A DNA stretch of 21,029 bases from positions 1 through 21,029 of the IMG/VR virus record IMGVR_UViG_3300017788_000214, one strand, 5' to 3'. The notes beneath the pieces are model-generated. The model was given only the letters and a program-made list of their open reading frames with translations, did not search any database and had not been told where the DNA came from. Below, piece after piece: positions 1 through 7,735 of this stretch (the stretch's first letter is position 1; each line of letters begins with the position of its first letter). This stretch comes from a virus. The position numbers were made by a program, and so were the translations under genes.

Positions 1-216
1 AACAAGCCAAAGCGTACACCTAATCATCCTAAGAAGTCACACGTAGTTGTGGCTAAAGAAGGTGACAAGGTAAAGACAATCAGGTTTGGACAACAGGGCG
101 TAACTGGAGATAAACAACCTTCAGCACGTCAACGTTCGTTCAAAGCCCGTCATCGGGCAAATATCCAAAAAGGTAAAATGAGTGCCGCATACTGGGCAGA
201 TAAGGTGAAGTGGTAA
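1..216 (+). CDS. Small basic phage protein, C-terminal part
   Basis: The reading frame is open from the first base to a TAA at 214-216, so the start lies upstream and only the last 71 residues are visible. The protein is very rich in Lys and Arg. It contains the segments SHVVVAKEGDKVKTIRFGQQ, RQRSFKARHRAN and a C-terminal AAYWADKVKW. Short proteins with this pattern occur widely in aquatic tailed phages as a conserved family of unknown function (recalled as DUF6321-like, not checked). It lies directly before another small basic gene, stop codon abutting start codon. The strong charge suggests nucleic-acid contact, but that is inference. Confidence 0.75.
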   Translation, partial: NKPKRTPNHPKKSHVVVAKEGDKVKTIRFGQQGVTGDKQPSARQRSFKARHRANIQKGKMSAAYWADKVKW

Positions 217-306
217 ATGTACGGAATAAAGAAGGCTAAGGGCAAAGCCCCTAAAGCAGCAGTAAAGCCAAAGGCTAAAATCAAGAAAATGGGTAAGAAG
301 AAGTAA
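217..306 (+). CDS. 29-aa lysine-rich microprotein
   Basis: The ATG follows immediately after the preceding TAA, and the frame runs for 29 codons to a TAA at 304-306. The product begins MYGIKKAKGK and ends IKKMGKKK, so about half of it is lysine, with Ala and Pro between. No known domain is recognised. It overlaps the next ATG by one base (TAATG), which argues that it is translated as part of a coupled string. It has no Shine-Dalgarno site of its own beyond purines in the upstream gene. It is a small polybasic peptide that could bind DNA or be a virion component; function unknown. Confidence 0.55.
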   Translation: MYGIKKAKGKAPKAAVKPKAKIKKMGKKK

Positions 307-413
307 TGCCTTACGCTAAATACACACCAGCACAAAAAAAATTGGCTGCTGTTGCTGGCGATAAGAAAAAGATTACAAAAGCAGACCTAAAGAAAATCAA
401 AAAGAAGAAGTAA
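306..413 (+). CDS. 35-aa lysine-rich microprotein
   Basis: This frame starts at the ATG that shares its A with the previous TAA and ends at TAA 411-413. The 35-residue product has an N-terminal MPYAKYTPAQ, a central AAVAGDKKKI and a polylysine tail KKIKKKK. Predicted charge is strongly positive. It resembles its neighbours in composition but not clearly in sequence. The next gene starts three bases after the stop. It is too short for a confident family assignment. The run of tightly packed basic mini-genes is the main argument that it is real. Confidence 0.55.
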   Translation: MPYAKYTPAQKKLAAVAGDKKKITKADLKKIKKKK

Positions 414-415
414 TT

Positions 416-607
416 ATGCCAACCAAAAAGGCTAAGCCTAAATCTAAAGTAAATGAAGCAGGTAACTACACGAAACCTGCTATGCGTAAAGCCTTGTTTC
501 AAAAGATTAAGGCTGGCTCAAAAGGTGGCGACCCAGGTGAGTGGTCTGCGCGTAAAGCGCAACTACTTGCTGTTGAGTACAAGAAGCGAGGCGGTGGTTA
601 CAAATAA
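416..607 (+). CDS. 63-aa basic conserved phage protein
   Basis: This is a small basic protein with a Lys/Pro-rich N-terminus (MPTKKAKPKSK) and a conserved-looking C-terminal block KGGDPGEWSARKAQLLAVEY ending in KKRGGGYK. I recognise the GGxPGxWSARKAQLL...YKKxGGGY pattern from many marine and freshwater phages, where it has no assigned function. The stop TAA overlaps the next ATG (TAATG), so it is coupled to the following 78-aa gene. A role in DNA packaging or as a small head protein would fit its charge and position, but the sequence does not show this. Confidence 0.8.
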   Translation: MPTKKAKPKSKVNEAGNYTKPAMRKALFQKIKAGSKGGDPGEWSARKAQLLAVEYKKRGGGYK

Positions 608-843
608 TGGCACTCGCTAAGTCTCAACAATCCCTGAAGAACTGGACCAAACAGAAGTGGCGAACATCTGATGGCAAGCCATCTAAAGGTAAGAAACGCT
701 ATCTACCTGACGCAGCCTGGGCTGCGTTAAGTCCTGCCGAGAAGGCGGCTACTAACAAGGCCAAGGCTCAGGGTAACAAAAAGGGTAAGCAATTTGTTAA
801 GCAACCTAAAGGGGTTGCTAAAAAGACAGCAAGGTACAGATAA
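607..843 (+). CDS. 78-aa basic conserved phage protein
   Basis: The product is lysine-rich and carries the motif SLKNWTKQKWRTSDGKPSKG followed by RYLPDAAWAALSPAEKAA. This type of sequence recurs in aquatic phage genomes as a conserved domain of unknown function (I recall it as DUF5872-like; this would need a profile search). It is coupled by TAATG overlaps on both sides. Together with the preceding four genes it makes five successive small basic proteins at the left end. No membrane segment or signal peptide is present. Confidence 0.8.
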   Translation: MALAKSQQSLKNWTKQKWRTSDGKPSKGKKRYLPDAAWAALSPAEKAATNKAKAQGNKKGKQFVKQPKGVAKKTARYR

Positions 844-1109
844 TGGCATTAGGACAACCAGGTAGCACATTAGCAGGCGAACTTAATCGTCTTGCTGGTA
901 TTACTAACATTCTTGAATTTCAAGATGAACAAGGCGCAGCAAACGTATGGGCTGGTACAACTGGACTTGCTCTACTTGGTGCCCTTAACCAGAAGGCTTC
1001 TCCAGGTCGTTCGTCTAAAGACTATAAAGGTTTAAATGCAGTCTGCAACGAGATTGCTGGCACCACAGGATTAGCGGCTATCCCAGCACTTAGGAGCATA
1101 AACGTATGA
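843..1109 (+). CDS. 88-aa hypothetical protein
   Basis: The ATG overlaps the upstream TAA and the TGA overlaps the next ATG (ATGA), typical of coupled phage genes. The product is not basic like its neighbours. It is Ala/Gly/Leu-rich and contains AGTTGLALLGALNQKASPG and a second similar stretch IAGTTGLAAIPAL, suggesting two helices or a small internal repeat built on AGTTGLA. Small proteins of this style (MALGQPGSTLAGELNRLAG...) lie near neck or tail genes in other phages. I do not assign a function. Confidence 0.7.
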   Translation: MALGQPGSTLAGELNRLAGITNILEFQDEQGAANVWAGTTGLALLGALNQKASPGRSSKDYKGLNAVCNEIAGTTGLAAIPALRSINV

Positions 1110-2002
1110 CAACATTCAACGATATGGTTGACGAGGTTCTATTGAACCTTGCTGGCTATACAATGCGTCAAGATAGACTTACCTATTTGACCAGTGCTAT
1201 GACTAGCACAACTGGTCTATCTATTCCTATTGCATCTGTGGATAACGTAGCACGTGGCTTGGTTGAAATTGATGAGGAGTTGCTATTCGTTGACTCCGTC
1301 AACCGACCAGCCTCAACTCTAGTGATTGCTCCATTCGGTAGAGGCTATCAAGGAACCACTGGTGCTACCCACGCTCTAAATGCTAAGGTAACCATTGCTC
1401 CTACCTTTCCACGAATTGCTGTTAAGAAGGCTATTAACGATACCGTTAAAGCCGTCTATCCGCAATTGTGGGGCATTGGAACTACTACCTTTAGTTACTC
1501 CCCAGCCCAAAGTACTTACGCCCTTCCTAGTAACGCTGAGGGCATTATAGCGATATCTTACTCAACTATTGGTCCAACCAAAGAATGGTTGCCTATCCGT
1601 GGCTGGAGACACGACCCAATGGCTAACACAGGTTCCTTTACTAGTGGCAATACGATTACTCTTTATTCGGGTGTAGAGCCAGGTCGTACCGTACAGGTAA
1701 CCTACAGTAAAGAAGCCACGGCTATGGCCAATAACGCAGATGTCTTTACAACTGTAACTGGTTTACCACTATCTACTAAAGATGTTATTATCTACGGTGC
1801 TGCCTATCGTCTTATCTCGTTCATTGACCCATCAAGACTTACCTTCACCTCTGCCGAGGCAGATGAAGCAGACCGAACCAAGCCAATTGGTTCTGGTTCA
1901 AATGCTGCACGATTTATTTTTTCGCTATACCAGCAACGACTACAAGAAGAAGCAGGTCGCCTGAAAGGCAAATATCCTGTCCGACTCCACTACACCCGAT
2001 AG
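1106..2002 (+). CDS. Phage virion structural protein (neck/adaptor-like), 298 aa
   Basis: The N-terminus MTTFNDMVDEVLLNLAGYTM resembles the helical start of phage head-tail adaptor proteins. Residues about 45-95 form a beta-rich unit with the pattern EIDEELLFVDSV, then LVIAPFGRGYQGTT, then HALNAKVTI. Virion proteins use such units, and a related pattern appears near the N-terminus of the next gene's product. The middle (about 100-120) has PRIAVKKAINDTVKAVYPQ, and a beta-rich C-terminal half follows. The gene stands between the small proteins and the tail-fibre genes. A structural role is inferred from position and style; the exact place in the virion is not shown. Confidence 0.65.
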   Translation: MTTFNDMVDEVLLNLAGYTMRQDRLTYLTSAMTSTTGLSIPIASVDNVARGLVEIDEELLFVDSVNRPASTLVIAPFGRGYQGTTGATHALNAKVTIAPTFPRIAVKKAINDTVKAVYPQLWGIGTTTFSYSPAQSTYALPSNAEGIIAISYSTIGPTKEWLPIRGWRHDPMANTGSFTSGNTITLYSGVEPGRTVQVTYSKEATAMANNADVFTTVTGLPLSTKDVIIYGAAYRLISFIDPSRLTFTSAEADEADRTKPIGSGSNAARFIFSLYQQRLQEEAGRLKGKYPVRLHYTR

Positions 2003-2009
2003 GAAATAA

Positions 2010-4454
2010 ATGGCACGTCAATATTCCAGCATTTCTCAAGAAACAACACTTACCGCAGACTTAGCAGCAAGTACCAGTTCTGTCACCGTTAACGTACAGT
2101 CTGCTGCCAATCTTATGGGTGGTGTCACACTAACAGGTGGTGACACCTTTACTGTAGTTATTGACCCTGATACAGCCAATGAGGAAATTGTTTATGTAAC
2201 AGCAGTCGTTGCTAACGCATTAACTGTAACTCGTGCTCAGGATTCTACTACTGTTAAGTCCCACGCAACTGGTGCCAAGATTCGTCATATGGCTATCGGT
2301 GAAGACTTCCGCATAGCAGAGACACACCGCAACTCAGACTCAGGAGTGCACGGAGTAACTGGTGACGTAGTGGGCACCACAGATACTCAGACTCTTACCA
2401 ACAAAACAATTACTGGTACCTTCACAGGTAACATCACAGGAAATGTAACAGGAAACGTTACAGGTAACGTAACTGGAAATGTGACTGGCAACGTAACTGG
2501 CAATGCCAGCACTGCTACTGCATTACAGACTGGTCGTGGCTTCCAACTTGTTGGAGATGTAGAAGCATCAAGCCAAACCTTTACTGGTACATCTGACATT
2601 ACCTTTACAACTGCAATCGGTACTGGCGTAATTGTTAATGCTGATATTAATAACTCAGCAGATATTGCTCCTACTAAGATTGCAGGTACAGCAGTAACTC
2701 AGGCTGATACAGGTACAGTAACTAGCAATATGATTGCTGACGGTACTATTGTCAATGCTGACATATCTACCTCTGCTGCTGTTGCTTACAGCAAACTAAA
2801 CATTAGTGGTCAGATTACCTCTGCAGATATTGCAGATGGCACAATCGTTAATGATGACATTAATGCTTCTGCTAGTATCGCACTAAGCAAGTTGGCTGTT
2901 AACCCATTGGCTCGTGCTAACCATACTGGTACACAAACCTCTGGAACTATTTCAGACTTTGATGCTCAGGTACGTACATCTCGGTTAGACCAGATGACTG
3001 CTCCTAGCACTTCACTATCTATCAATAGCCAGAAGTTAGTTGATGTAGCAGACCCAACTGCTAATCAGGATGCTGTTACTCTTAAGTATCTTAATGACCA
3101 AAAAGGTGCAGTGAATGGTATTGCATCACTAGATAGCGATGGTCACATTCCCACAGCACAGTTGCCACCGTTAGCAATTACTCAGGTCAGCGTAGTTAAC
3201 TCTCAAGCAGCGATGCTTGCCTTAACTGCTCAAGCAGGTGACGTAGCAGTTAGAACAGATGTCAACAAGTCATTCATCTTGACTGCATCTCCTGCTTCTA
3301 CTCTAGGTAACTGGCAAGAACTGTTAACTCCAACAGATTCAGTTCTATCTGTAGATGGGTTAACTGGTGCAGTAGACCTAAGCACAAGTTACGTATCGCT
3401 ATCTGGCGATACAATGTCTGGAGCGTTAGTTCTTAATGCTGACCCAACAGTTGACCTAGGTGCTGCTACTAAGCAGTATGTGGATGCTGTTGCTGGTTCT
3501 GCAACTGCTGCAGCGAGCAGTGCTACTGCTGCTGCTTCTAGCGCAGCCGAAGCCGCTACTACTTACGATAACTTTGATGATAGGTACCTAGGTGCTAAGT
3601 CAACCCCACCAACACTAGACAATGATGGCAATGCACTAATCACTGGTGCATTGTACTGGAACTCAGTTGACAATGCTATGTACGCTTGGACTGGTTCTGA
3701 GTGGGGTTCAATTTCTAGCACTGCAGATATCTTCCGTTATCACTTTATTGCTGCTGGTGGTGAGACTGAACTATCTGGTATGGATGAGTATGGTAATACG
3801 TTATCTTACTTGCCAGGCAAAGAGCAGGTGTACCTAAACGGTGTCTTGCTAGTTCGTACAACTGACTACACCGCAACATCTGGTACCAGCATTACATCTC
3901 TTGCAGCCTTGGCTGCAGATGATGTGGTTGACATCATTACCTTTACTGCATTTGATTTAGCAACAGCAATTCAACTAAGTGCTTTTGATGCTAAGGGTGA
4001 TATTTTAGTTGCTGCTGCTGCAGATACTTTAGGTAAGTTAACTGTAGGTACAAATGATTATGTACTTACTGCAGATTCATCGCAAGCACTTGGAGTTAAA
4101 TGGGCTGCGATACCAGCACCTGATTTAAGTGCTTATGCTCCAATCTCACTATCAACTAATGCTAGGACTTCAAGTTACACACTTGCCTTGTCTGACGCTT
4201 ACAAGATTGTAGAGATAAGTAATGCTAGTGCTAACACACTAACTATTCCAACAAGTTCATCTGTAGCATTTCCAGTAGGTACACAAATTACTGTAGTACA
4301 AACTGGTGCTGGTCAGACTACCCTTGCTGGTACGTCTGGCGTAACTGTAAACTCTAAAGATGGTAACCTAAAGATTGCTGGTCAGTGGGCTTCTGCTACC
4401 TTAATTAAGAGAGCCACTGATACTTGGGTTGCTATCGGAAACTTGTCAGCGTAG
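2010..4454 (+). CDS. Tail fibre protein with multiple internal repeats, 814 aa
   Basis: The ATG has AGGAAATAA just upstream. The N-terminal ~95 residues include EEIVYVTAV...LTVTRAQDSTT...HATGAKI, a unit like one in the preceding gene. After QTLTNKTITG there are six NxTG tetrapeptides (about residues 141-164), then three DGTIVNADI-type repeats of about 27-35 residues. An Ala/Ser-rich stretch follows (SATAAASSATAAASSAAEA), then FDDRYLGAKS...DNDGNALITGALYWN, a motif I know from T7-like and marine phage fibres. The C-terminal ~130 residues are beta-rich. Low-complexity repeats joined to such a motif indicate a trimeric fibre that contacts the host. The receptor is unknown. Confidence 0.85.
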   Translation: MARQYSSISQETTLTADLAASTSSVTVNVQSAANLMGGVTLTGGDTFTVVIDPDTANEEIVYVTAVVANALTVTRAQDSTTVKSHATGAKIRHMAIGEDFRIAETHRNSDSGVHGVTGDVVGTTDTQTLTNKTITGTFTGNITGNVTGNVTGNVTGNVTGNVTGNASTATALQTGRGFQLVGDVEASSQTFTGTSDITFTTAIGTGVIVNADINNSADIAPTKIAGTAVTQADTGTVTSNMIADGTIVNADISTSAAVAYSKLNISGQITSADIADGTIVNDDINASASIALSKLAVNPLARANHTGTQTSGTISDFDAQVRTSRLDQMTAPSTSLSINSQKLVDVADPTANQDAVTLKYLNDQKGAVNGIASLDSDGHIPTAQLPPLAITQVSVVNSQAAMLALTAQAGDVAVRTDVNKSFILTASPASTLGNWQELLTPTDSVLSVDGLTGAVDLSTSYVSLSGDTMSGALVLNADPTVDLGAATKQYVDAVAGSATAAASSATAAASSAAEAATTYDNFDDRYLGAKSTPPTLDNDGNALITGALYWNSVDNAMYAWTGSEWGSISSTADIFRYHFIAAGGETELSGMDEYGNTLSYLPGKEQVYLNGVLLVRTTDYTATSGTSITSLAALAADDVVDIITFTAFDLATAIQLSAFDAKGDILVAAAADTLGKLTVGTNDYVLTADSSQALGVKWAAIPAPDLSAYAPISLSTNARTSSYTLALSDAYKIVEISNASANTLTIPTSSSVAFPVGTQITVVQTGAGQTTLAGTSGVTVNSKDGNLKIAGQWASATLIKRATDTWVAIGNLSA
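2430..2501 (+). repeat. Six tandem 12-base units encoding NxTG
   Basis: Six consecutive 12-base units, each close to AAYGTAACAGGN, encode NITG followed by five NVTG. The units differ at wobble positions, so the peptide repeat is kept while the DNA has drifted. This favours selection for the protein repeat over recent slippage. It probably forms a fibrous shaft segment. Confidence 0.85.
2616..2894 (+). repeat. Three imperfect repeats of DGTIVNADI type in fibre gene
   Basis: The encoded protein shows GTGVIVNADINNSADIAPTK, then DGTIVNADISTSAAVAYSK, then DGTIVNDDINASASIALSK. Each unit has a TIVN(A/D)DI core followed by xxSAxIAxxK. Such units build fibrous shafts in phage tail fibres. The DNA copies are divergent. 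Confidence 0.8.
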
Positions 4455-4460
4455 ATTATT

Positions 4461-5036
4461 ATGCATCTATTGATTGCTAACAACTCTGCTGCTGGTGGTG
4501 CACCTGCTGGAGCCTTTGAGTCTATTGCTTCTATAACTGCTACTGGCGGTGAAACTTCTCTAAGTTTTACTTCAATACCCGGAACTTATCAACATTTACA
4601 AATTAGAGGTATCGCTAGAACCTTACGAGCGTTAACTGGTACCGATACTATGTTTATAACCCTTAACAGTGACACTGGAAGTAATTATTCTAGGCACAGA
4701 TTAACAGGTGATGGAAGTACAGCAGCGGCAGGCGGTGCTGCATCGTCAACATCTTTAGCAATAATAAATGGTGCAACAGTAATGGATTCATCCACAGCAA
4801 ATATATTTGCTGCTAATATAATTGATATTCACGACTATGCATCTACTTCAAAAAATACAACAATGCGAGCATTTTCTGGGGGTAATGGTAATACAACTAC
4901 AAATGAGTTTGTTATGGGTTTATATTCTGGTGGCTATTTTAATACCTCAGCGATTACTTCAATCTCACTAGAAAATTCTTTTGGTTTTAAGGCAGGTTCA
5001 ACCTTTGCCCTCTACGGTATAAAAGGAGCAGCGTAA
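4461..5036 (+). CDS. Putative tail adhesin, paralogue A (191 aa)
   Basis: This is the first of three adjacent related genes. The conserved parts are an N-terminal FESIASITATGGETSLSFTS with IPGTYQHLQI, a middle NYSRHRLTGDGS, an IIDIHDYAS segment, and a C-terminal SAITSISLENS...AGSTFALYGI. The fold is presumably all-beta. The extra 15 N-terminal residues (MHLLIANNSAAGGAP) are not shared with the other two copies. The gene follows the large fibre gene by six bases with only a weak ribosome-binding site, so it may depend on upstream translation. A C-terminal GSTFxLYGI is common in marine phage fibre genes. A distal tail or receptor-binding role is inferred. Confidence 0.7.
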   Translation: MHLLIANNSAAGGAPAGAFESIASITATGGETSLSFTSIPGTYQHLQIRGIARTLRALTGTDTMFITLNSDTGSNYSRHRLTGDGSTAAAGGAASSTSLAIINGATVMDSSTANIFAANIIDIHDYASTSKNTTMRAFSGGNGNTTTNEFVMGLYSGGYFNTSAITSISLENSFGFKAGSTFALYGIKGAA

Positions 5037-5549
5037 ATGCCAGCAACTTATGAACCTATCGCAAGCACAACGCTCAGCACAGGAGCATCTTCTATTATTT
5101 TTACTAGCATTCCCGCCACCTTTACTGATTTAAGATTGGTAGTTGTTGCATTTGATGGAGCAACTGATTCAACAACTTTCAACTTGTTTGCGAGATATCA
5201 AACTGCAACAAATTATTCACAAACTAGGCTTATTGGTAATGGCAGTTCCGCAAGTTCAAATAGAATAACAACCACTAGTACAATTCATTTAACTTCTGAA
5301 ACAACTTTGAACGATAACACCACAACACCTACAATGGCAGAGTTAGATGTTTTTAATTATGCTGGCTCAACCTTTAAAACCGCATTAGTAAAAACTAGCA
5401 ATGACCAAAATGGTTCTGGGTCTTTGGAATACTGTGTTTCTTTATGGTCAGATACCTCCGCAATCAATGAATTAAGAGTTTCAGCAGGAGGCGGAATGAA
5501 CCTAAAAGCAGGAACTACCGCAACCCTCTACGGAATACTGAAGGCATAA
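5037..5549 (+). CDS. Putative tail adhesin, paralogue B (170 aa)
   Basis: A good Shine-Dalgarno (AAGGAG) precedes the ATG, which directly follows the stop of paralogue A. The product shares YEPIASTTLSTGASSIIFTS and IPATFTDL with paralogue C and, more distantly, A. It also shares NYSQTRLIGNGSSAS, an LDVFNYAGS segment and a C-terminal KAGTTATLYGI. The central 80 residues differ strongly between copies while the ends are kept, as in receptor-binding proteins under diversifying selection. No enzymatic motif was seen. Confidence 0.7.
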   Translation: MPATYEPIASTTLSTGASSIIFTSIPATFTDLRLVVVAFDGATDSTTFNLFARYQTATNYSQTRLIGNGSSASSNRITTTSTIHLTSETTLNDNTTTPTMAELDVFNYAGSTFKTALVKTSNDQNGSGSLEYCVSLWSDTSAINELRVSAGGGMNLKAGTTATLYGILKA

Positions 5550-5550
5550 T

Positions 5551-6087
5551 ATGGCAGCCACATACATACCTATCGCATCTACTACATTAAGCACATCTGC
5601 TGCTTCGGTTACCTTTAGTTCTATTCCAGCGACTTACACTGATTTAGTTGTAAAATATTCTTTACGCTCATTAACTGGAACATTCAGTGCTGACTTAAAT
5701 GGACAATTAAATAGCAGCAGTGCTAGTGAATACAGCACAACTCAATTAAGCACTTTTGGTGGCAGTCCACAATCAGCAAGATTGAGTAATAGAACTGTTT
5801 TTGAAGCACAAAATGATGTTCAACCATCAGGTTCAACAGCAAATACTTTTGGTTCGGGAGAAATTTACATACCTAACTATGCGGGTTCAACTAATAAACC
5901 GATAAGTCATTTTATTGTTGGTGAAAATAATGGAAGCACTTTTGTTGGTGGTGGGGGATATGCAATAATAAGCACATTGGCTCATCTTTGGAGAAATACT
6001 TCGGCAATAACATCACTTGTTTTATCTTCTGGAAATAATTTTGCATCAGGCTCCACCTTCCACCTTTACGGCATATCAAACACTTAG
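5551..6087 (+). CDS. Putative tail adhesin, paralogue C (178 aa)
   Basis: The N-terminus MAATYIPIASTTLSTSAASV with FSSIPATYTDL is nearly the same as that of paralogue B. The C-terminus SAITSLVLSSGNNFASGSTF-HLYGI matches A and B. A YIPNYAGSTNKP segment corresponds to NYAGSTFKT in B and DYASTSKNT in A. The variable centre has its own Gly-rich loop (FVGGGGY). It starts one base after B ends. The three genes are most simply explained as tandem duplication followed by divergence. They could be alternative or jointly used adhesins. Confidence 0.7.
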   Translation: MAATYIPIASTTLSTSAASVTFSSIPATYTDLVVKYSLRSLTGTFSADLNGQLNSSSASEYSTTQLSTFGGSPQSARLSNRTVFEAQNDVQPSGSTANTFGSGEIYIPNYAGSTNKPISHFIVGENNGSTFVGGGGYAIISTLAHLWRNTSAITSLVLSSGNNFASGSTFHLYGISNT

Positions 6088-6094
6088 GAGAACA

Positions 6095-6319
6095 ATGCCA
6101 ACTAAACTAATCGTAGATTGCTCAACAGGCGAGCAGACCGAAGTAGAACTAACTGCTGAGGAAATCGCTGAAATGGAAGCAGCAGCCGCTCAGGCTGAGG
6201 CTGACCGCGTAGCAGCAGAAGCAGAAGCAGCAGCGAAGGCTGAAGCCAAAGCCAGTGCTGAGGCTAAGTTAGCAGCACTAGGTTTAACACCAGAAGAAAT
6301 AGCAGCACTAAGCAAGTAA
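6095..6319 (+). CDS. 74-aa Ala/Glu-rich helical protein
   Basis: I chose the ATG at 6095 because TAGGAG precedes it at good spacing; an upstream start would overlap paralogue C out of frame. The product begins MPTKLIVDCSTGEQTEVELT. It continues with a long Ala/Glu/Lys helix (roughly residues 20-62), predicted to be strongly helical and possibly a coiled coil, and ends ALGLTPEEIAALSK. Short proteins with this VDCSTGE...LT(A/P)EE layout appear beside tail-fibre genes in other phages. It may be a fibre-associated or assembly factor, but nothing here proves that. Confidence 0.7.
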   Translation: MPTKLIVDCSTGEQTEVELTAEEIAEMEAAAAQAEADRVAAEAEAAAKAEAKASAEAKLAALGLTPEEIAALSK

Positions 6320-6328
6320 GGAATATAA

Positions 6329-6901
6329 ATGACGAAGGCTAGAGACAATGCCAATAACTGGGCAGCGGATATTACTGGTGTTACTGCTGGTACAGGCATA
6401 ACAGGTGGCGGTACTTCTGGTACCGTCACCGTAACTGCTGACACTAGTGTTGTTGCTACCTTAACTGGTACACAAACAATTACTAACAAAACAGTTACTG
6501 CGCCAATCTTAATCTCTCCAGAAGAGCGTTGGACTATTTCTGCTACTGCTGCTACTAGCACCATTAACTTTGATACCCTAACTCAAGGAGTGCTTTACTA
6601 CACCACTAACGCATCAGGTAACTTTACCTTAAACTTTAGAGGTGATGGTTCTAATACTCTTAACTCTACATTAACTACTGGAGATACAATTACTGTATCA
6701 TTCTTAGTAACTAATGGTGCTACTGCATACTATGGTACTGCATTTCAAGTAGATGGTTCATCTGTTACACCTAAATGGTCAGGCGGAACTGCACCTGCTG
6801 CTGGTAATGCATCAGCCATTGATGCTTACATTTTTACAATTGTCAAAACTGCAGACGCAACATTTACTGTTCTTGCTGCTGGCCCAATCAAGTATTCCTA
6901 G
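6329..6901 (+). CDS. Tail-fibre-like virion protein (190 aa)
   Basis: AGGAATATAA precedes the ATG. The N-terminus reads MTKARDNANNWAADITGVTA with GTGITGGGTSG, followed by TLTGTQTITNKTVTAP, a close parallel of the TQTLTNKTITG motif in the 814-aa fibre. The remaining ~110 residues are beta-rich (NFTLNFRGDGSNTL, GDTITVSFLVTNGATAYY). This two-part design, Gly-rich stem plus beta domain, is frequent in virion proteins of marine and freshwater phages. It belongs to the group of host-contact proteins here; its exact role is unknown. Confidence 0.75.
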   Translation: MTKARDNANNWAADITGVTAGTGITGGGTSGTVTVTADTSVVATLTGTQTITNKTVTAPILISPEERWTISATAATSTINFDTLTQGVLYYTTNASGNFTLNFRGDGSNTLNSTLTTGDTITVSFLVTNGATAYYGTAFQVDGSSVTPKWSGGTAPAAGNASAIDAYIFTIVKTADATFTVLAAGPIKYS

Positions 6902-6909
6902 GAGAATAG

Positions 6910-7734
6910 ATGCCTTTATTTAGCCCTGTTGGTGGTGGTGGAGTTCCAAAAGCCACAGTGACTAGCACTACTGGTTCTCCAAATGTTGATACTACATCTC
7001 GCGCTGGTAAAACTATTTATAGATTTACTGGTTCTGGTTCTATTACTATTGGAACTGCTGGTAGTTGTGAAGTTCTTGTAGTTGGTGGCGGTGGGCCAGG
7101 CGGCTCTGGTGGCGGTAATGGTTATGGCGGTGGTGGTGCTGGTGGTGTTTTGTATCAGACTTCAGCATACCTTCCAGCAGGAACGCACGCTGTAACTGTT
7201 GGTGCTGCAACTACAACAAACTCTACTCGTGTTGGGAATGCAAGTTCTATTGGCGCATTTTATGTAGCACTCGGTGGTGGTGCTGGAGACTCTAGTAATA
7301 GCACTGCTCAAAATGGTGGTAGTGGTGGTGGTAATAATACAACAAATACTAGCGACATTAGAACTGGTCTGCCTGGACAAGGTAATAATGGTGGATATGC
7401 AACAGCAAATACTTTTGGAAATCGTGGACCTGGCGGCGGTGGTGCTGGAAGTGCTGGCGCTAACGTAAGTGGCAGCGGTAATGGTGGCAATGGTGGAAAC
7501 GGAGTTGCAATATCAATTACTGGAACTTCTGTTACCTATGGCGGCGGTGGTGGTGGCTCTAGCAACTCTAGTGGCGGTAGTGGCGGTTCAGGCGGTGGTG
7601 GTGCTGGCGCTGGAAGTTCTAATAACTTTAGTGATGGTTCTGCAAATACTGGTGGCGGTGGTGGTGCTGGCAATGGAACCTATGTAAGTTCGGGTATGGG
7701 TGGTTCAGGCGTAGTAATTATAGTAGTAGGATAA
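6910..7734 (+). CDS. Glycine-rich tail adhesin (274 aa)
   Basis: TAGGAGAATAG provides the ribosome-binding site. After a short N-terminus (MPLFSPVGGGGVPKA) and a beta segment ending EVLVVGGGG, the product is dominated by Gly, Ser and Asn with many GGGG runs to its end, MGGSGVVIIVVG. The pattern resembles the glycine-rich domain found in phage adhesins, where polyglycine II helices present variable loops as in T-even gp38-type tips. Many Gly codons are GGT or GGC, giving a locally GC-rich, repetitive DNA. It is likely exposed at the tail tip for host recognition; this is family-based inference. Confidence 0.75.
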   Translation: MPLFSPVGGGGVPKATVTSTTGSPNVDTTSRAGKTIYRFTGSGSITIGTAGSCEVLVVGGGGPGGSGGGNGYGGGGAGGVLYQTSAYLPAGTHAVTVGAATTTNSTRVGNASSIGAFYVALGGGAGDSSNSTAQNGGSGGGNNTTNTSDIRTGLPGQGNNGGYATANTFGNRGPGGGGAGSAGANVSGSGNGGNGGNGVAISITGTSVTYGGGGGGSSNSSGGSGGSGGGGAGAGSSNNFSDGSANTGGGGGAGNGTYVSSGMGGSGVVIIVVG

Positions 7735-7735
7735 T

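Noticed and set aside
2430-2510. CRISPR-like or other functional DNA repeat array
   Set aside because: The 12-base units have no spacers and drift at wobble positions; they encode a fibre protein repeat.
6190-6564. 124-aa - strand frame opposite the Ala/Glu-rich gene
   Set aside because: It is antisense to two good + strand genes with ribosome-binding sites, and its Val/Ala bias mirrors their codons.
7162-7690. Other long frames within the Gly-rich gene on both strands
   Set aside because: They arise from the repetitive GGT/GGC codons read in other frames and have no ribosome-binding sites or sensible composition.
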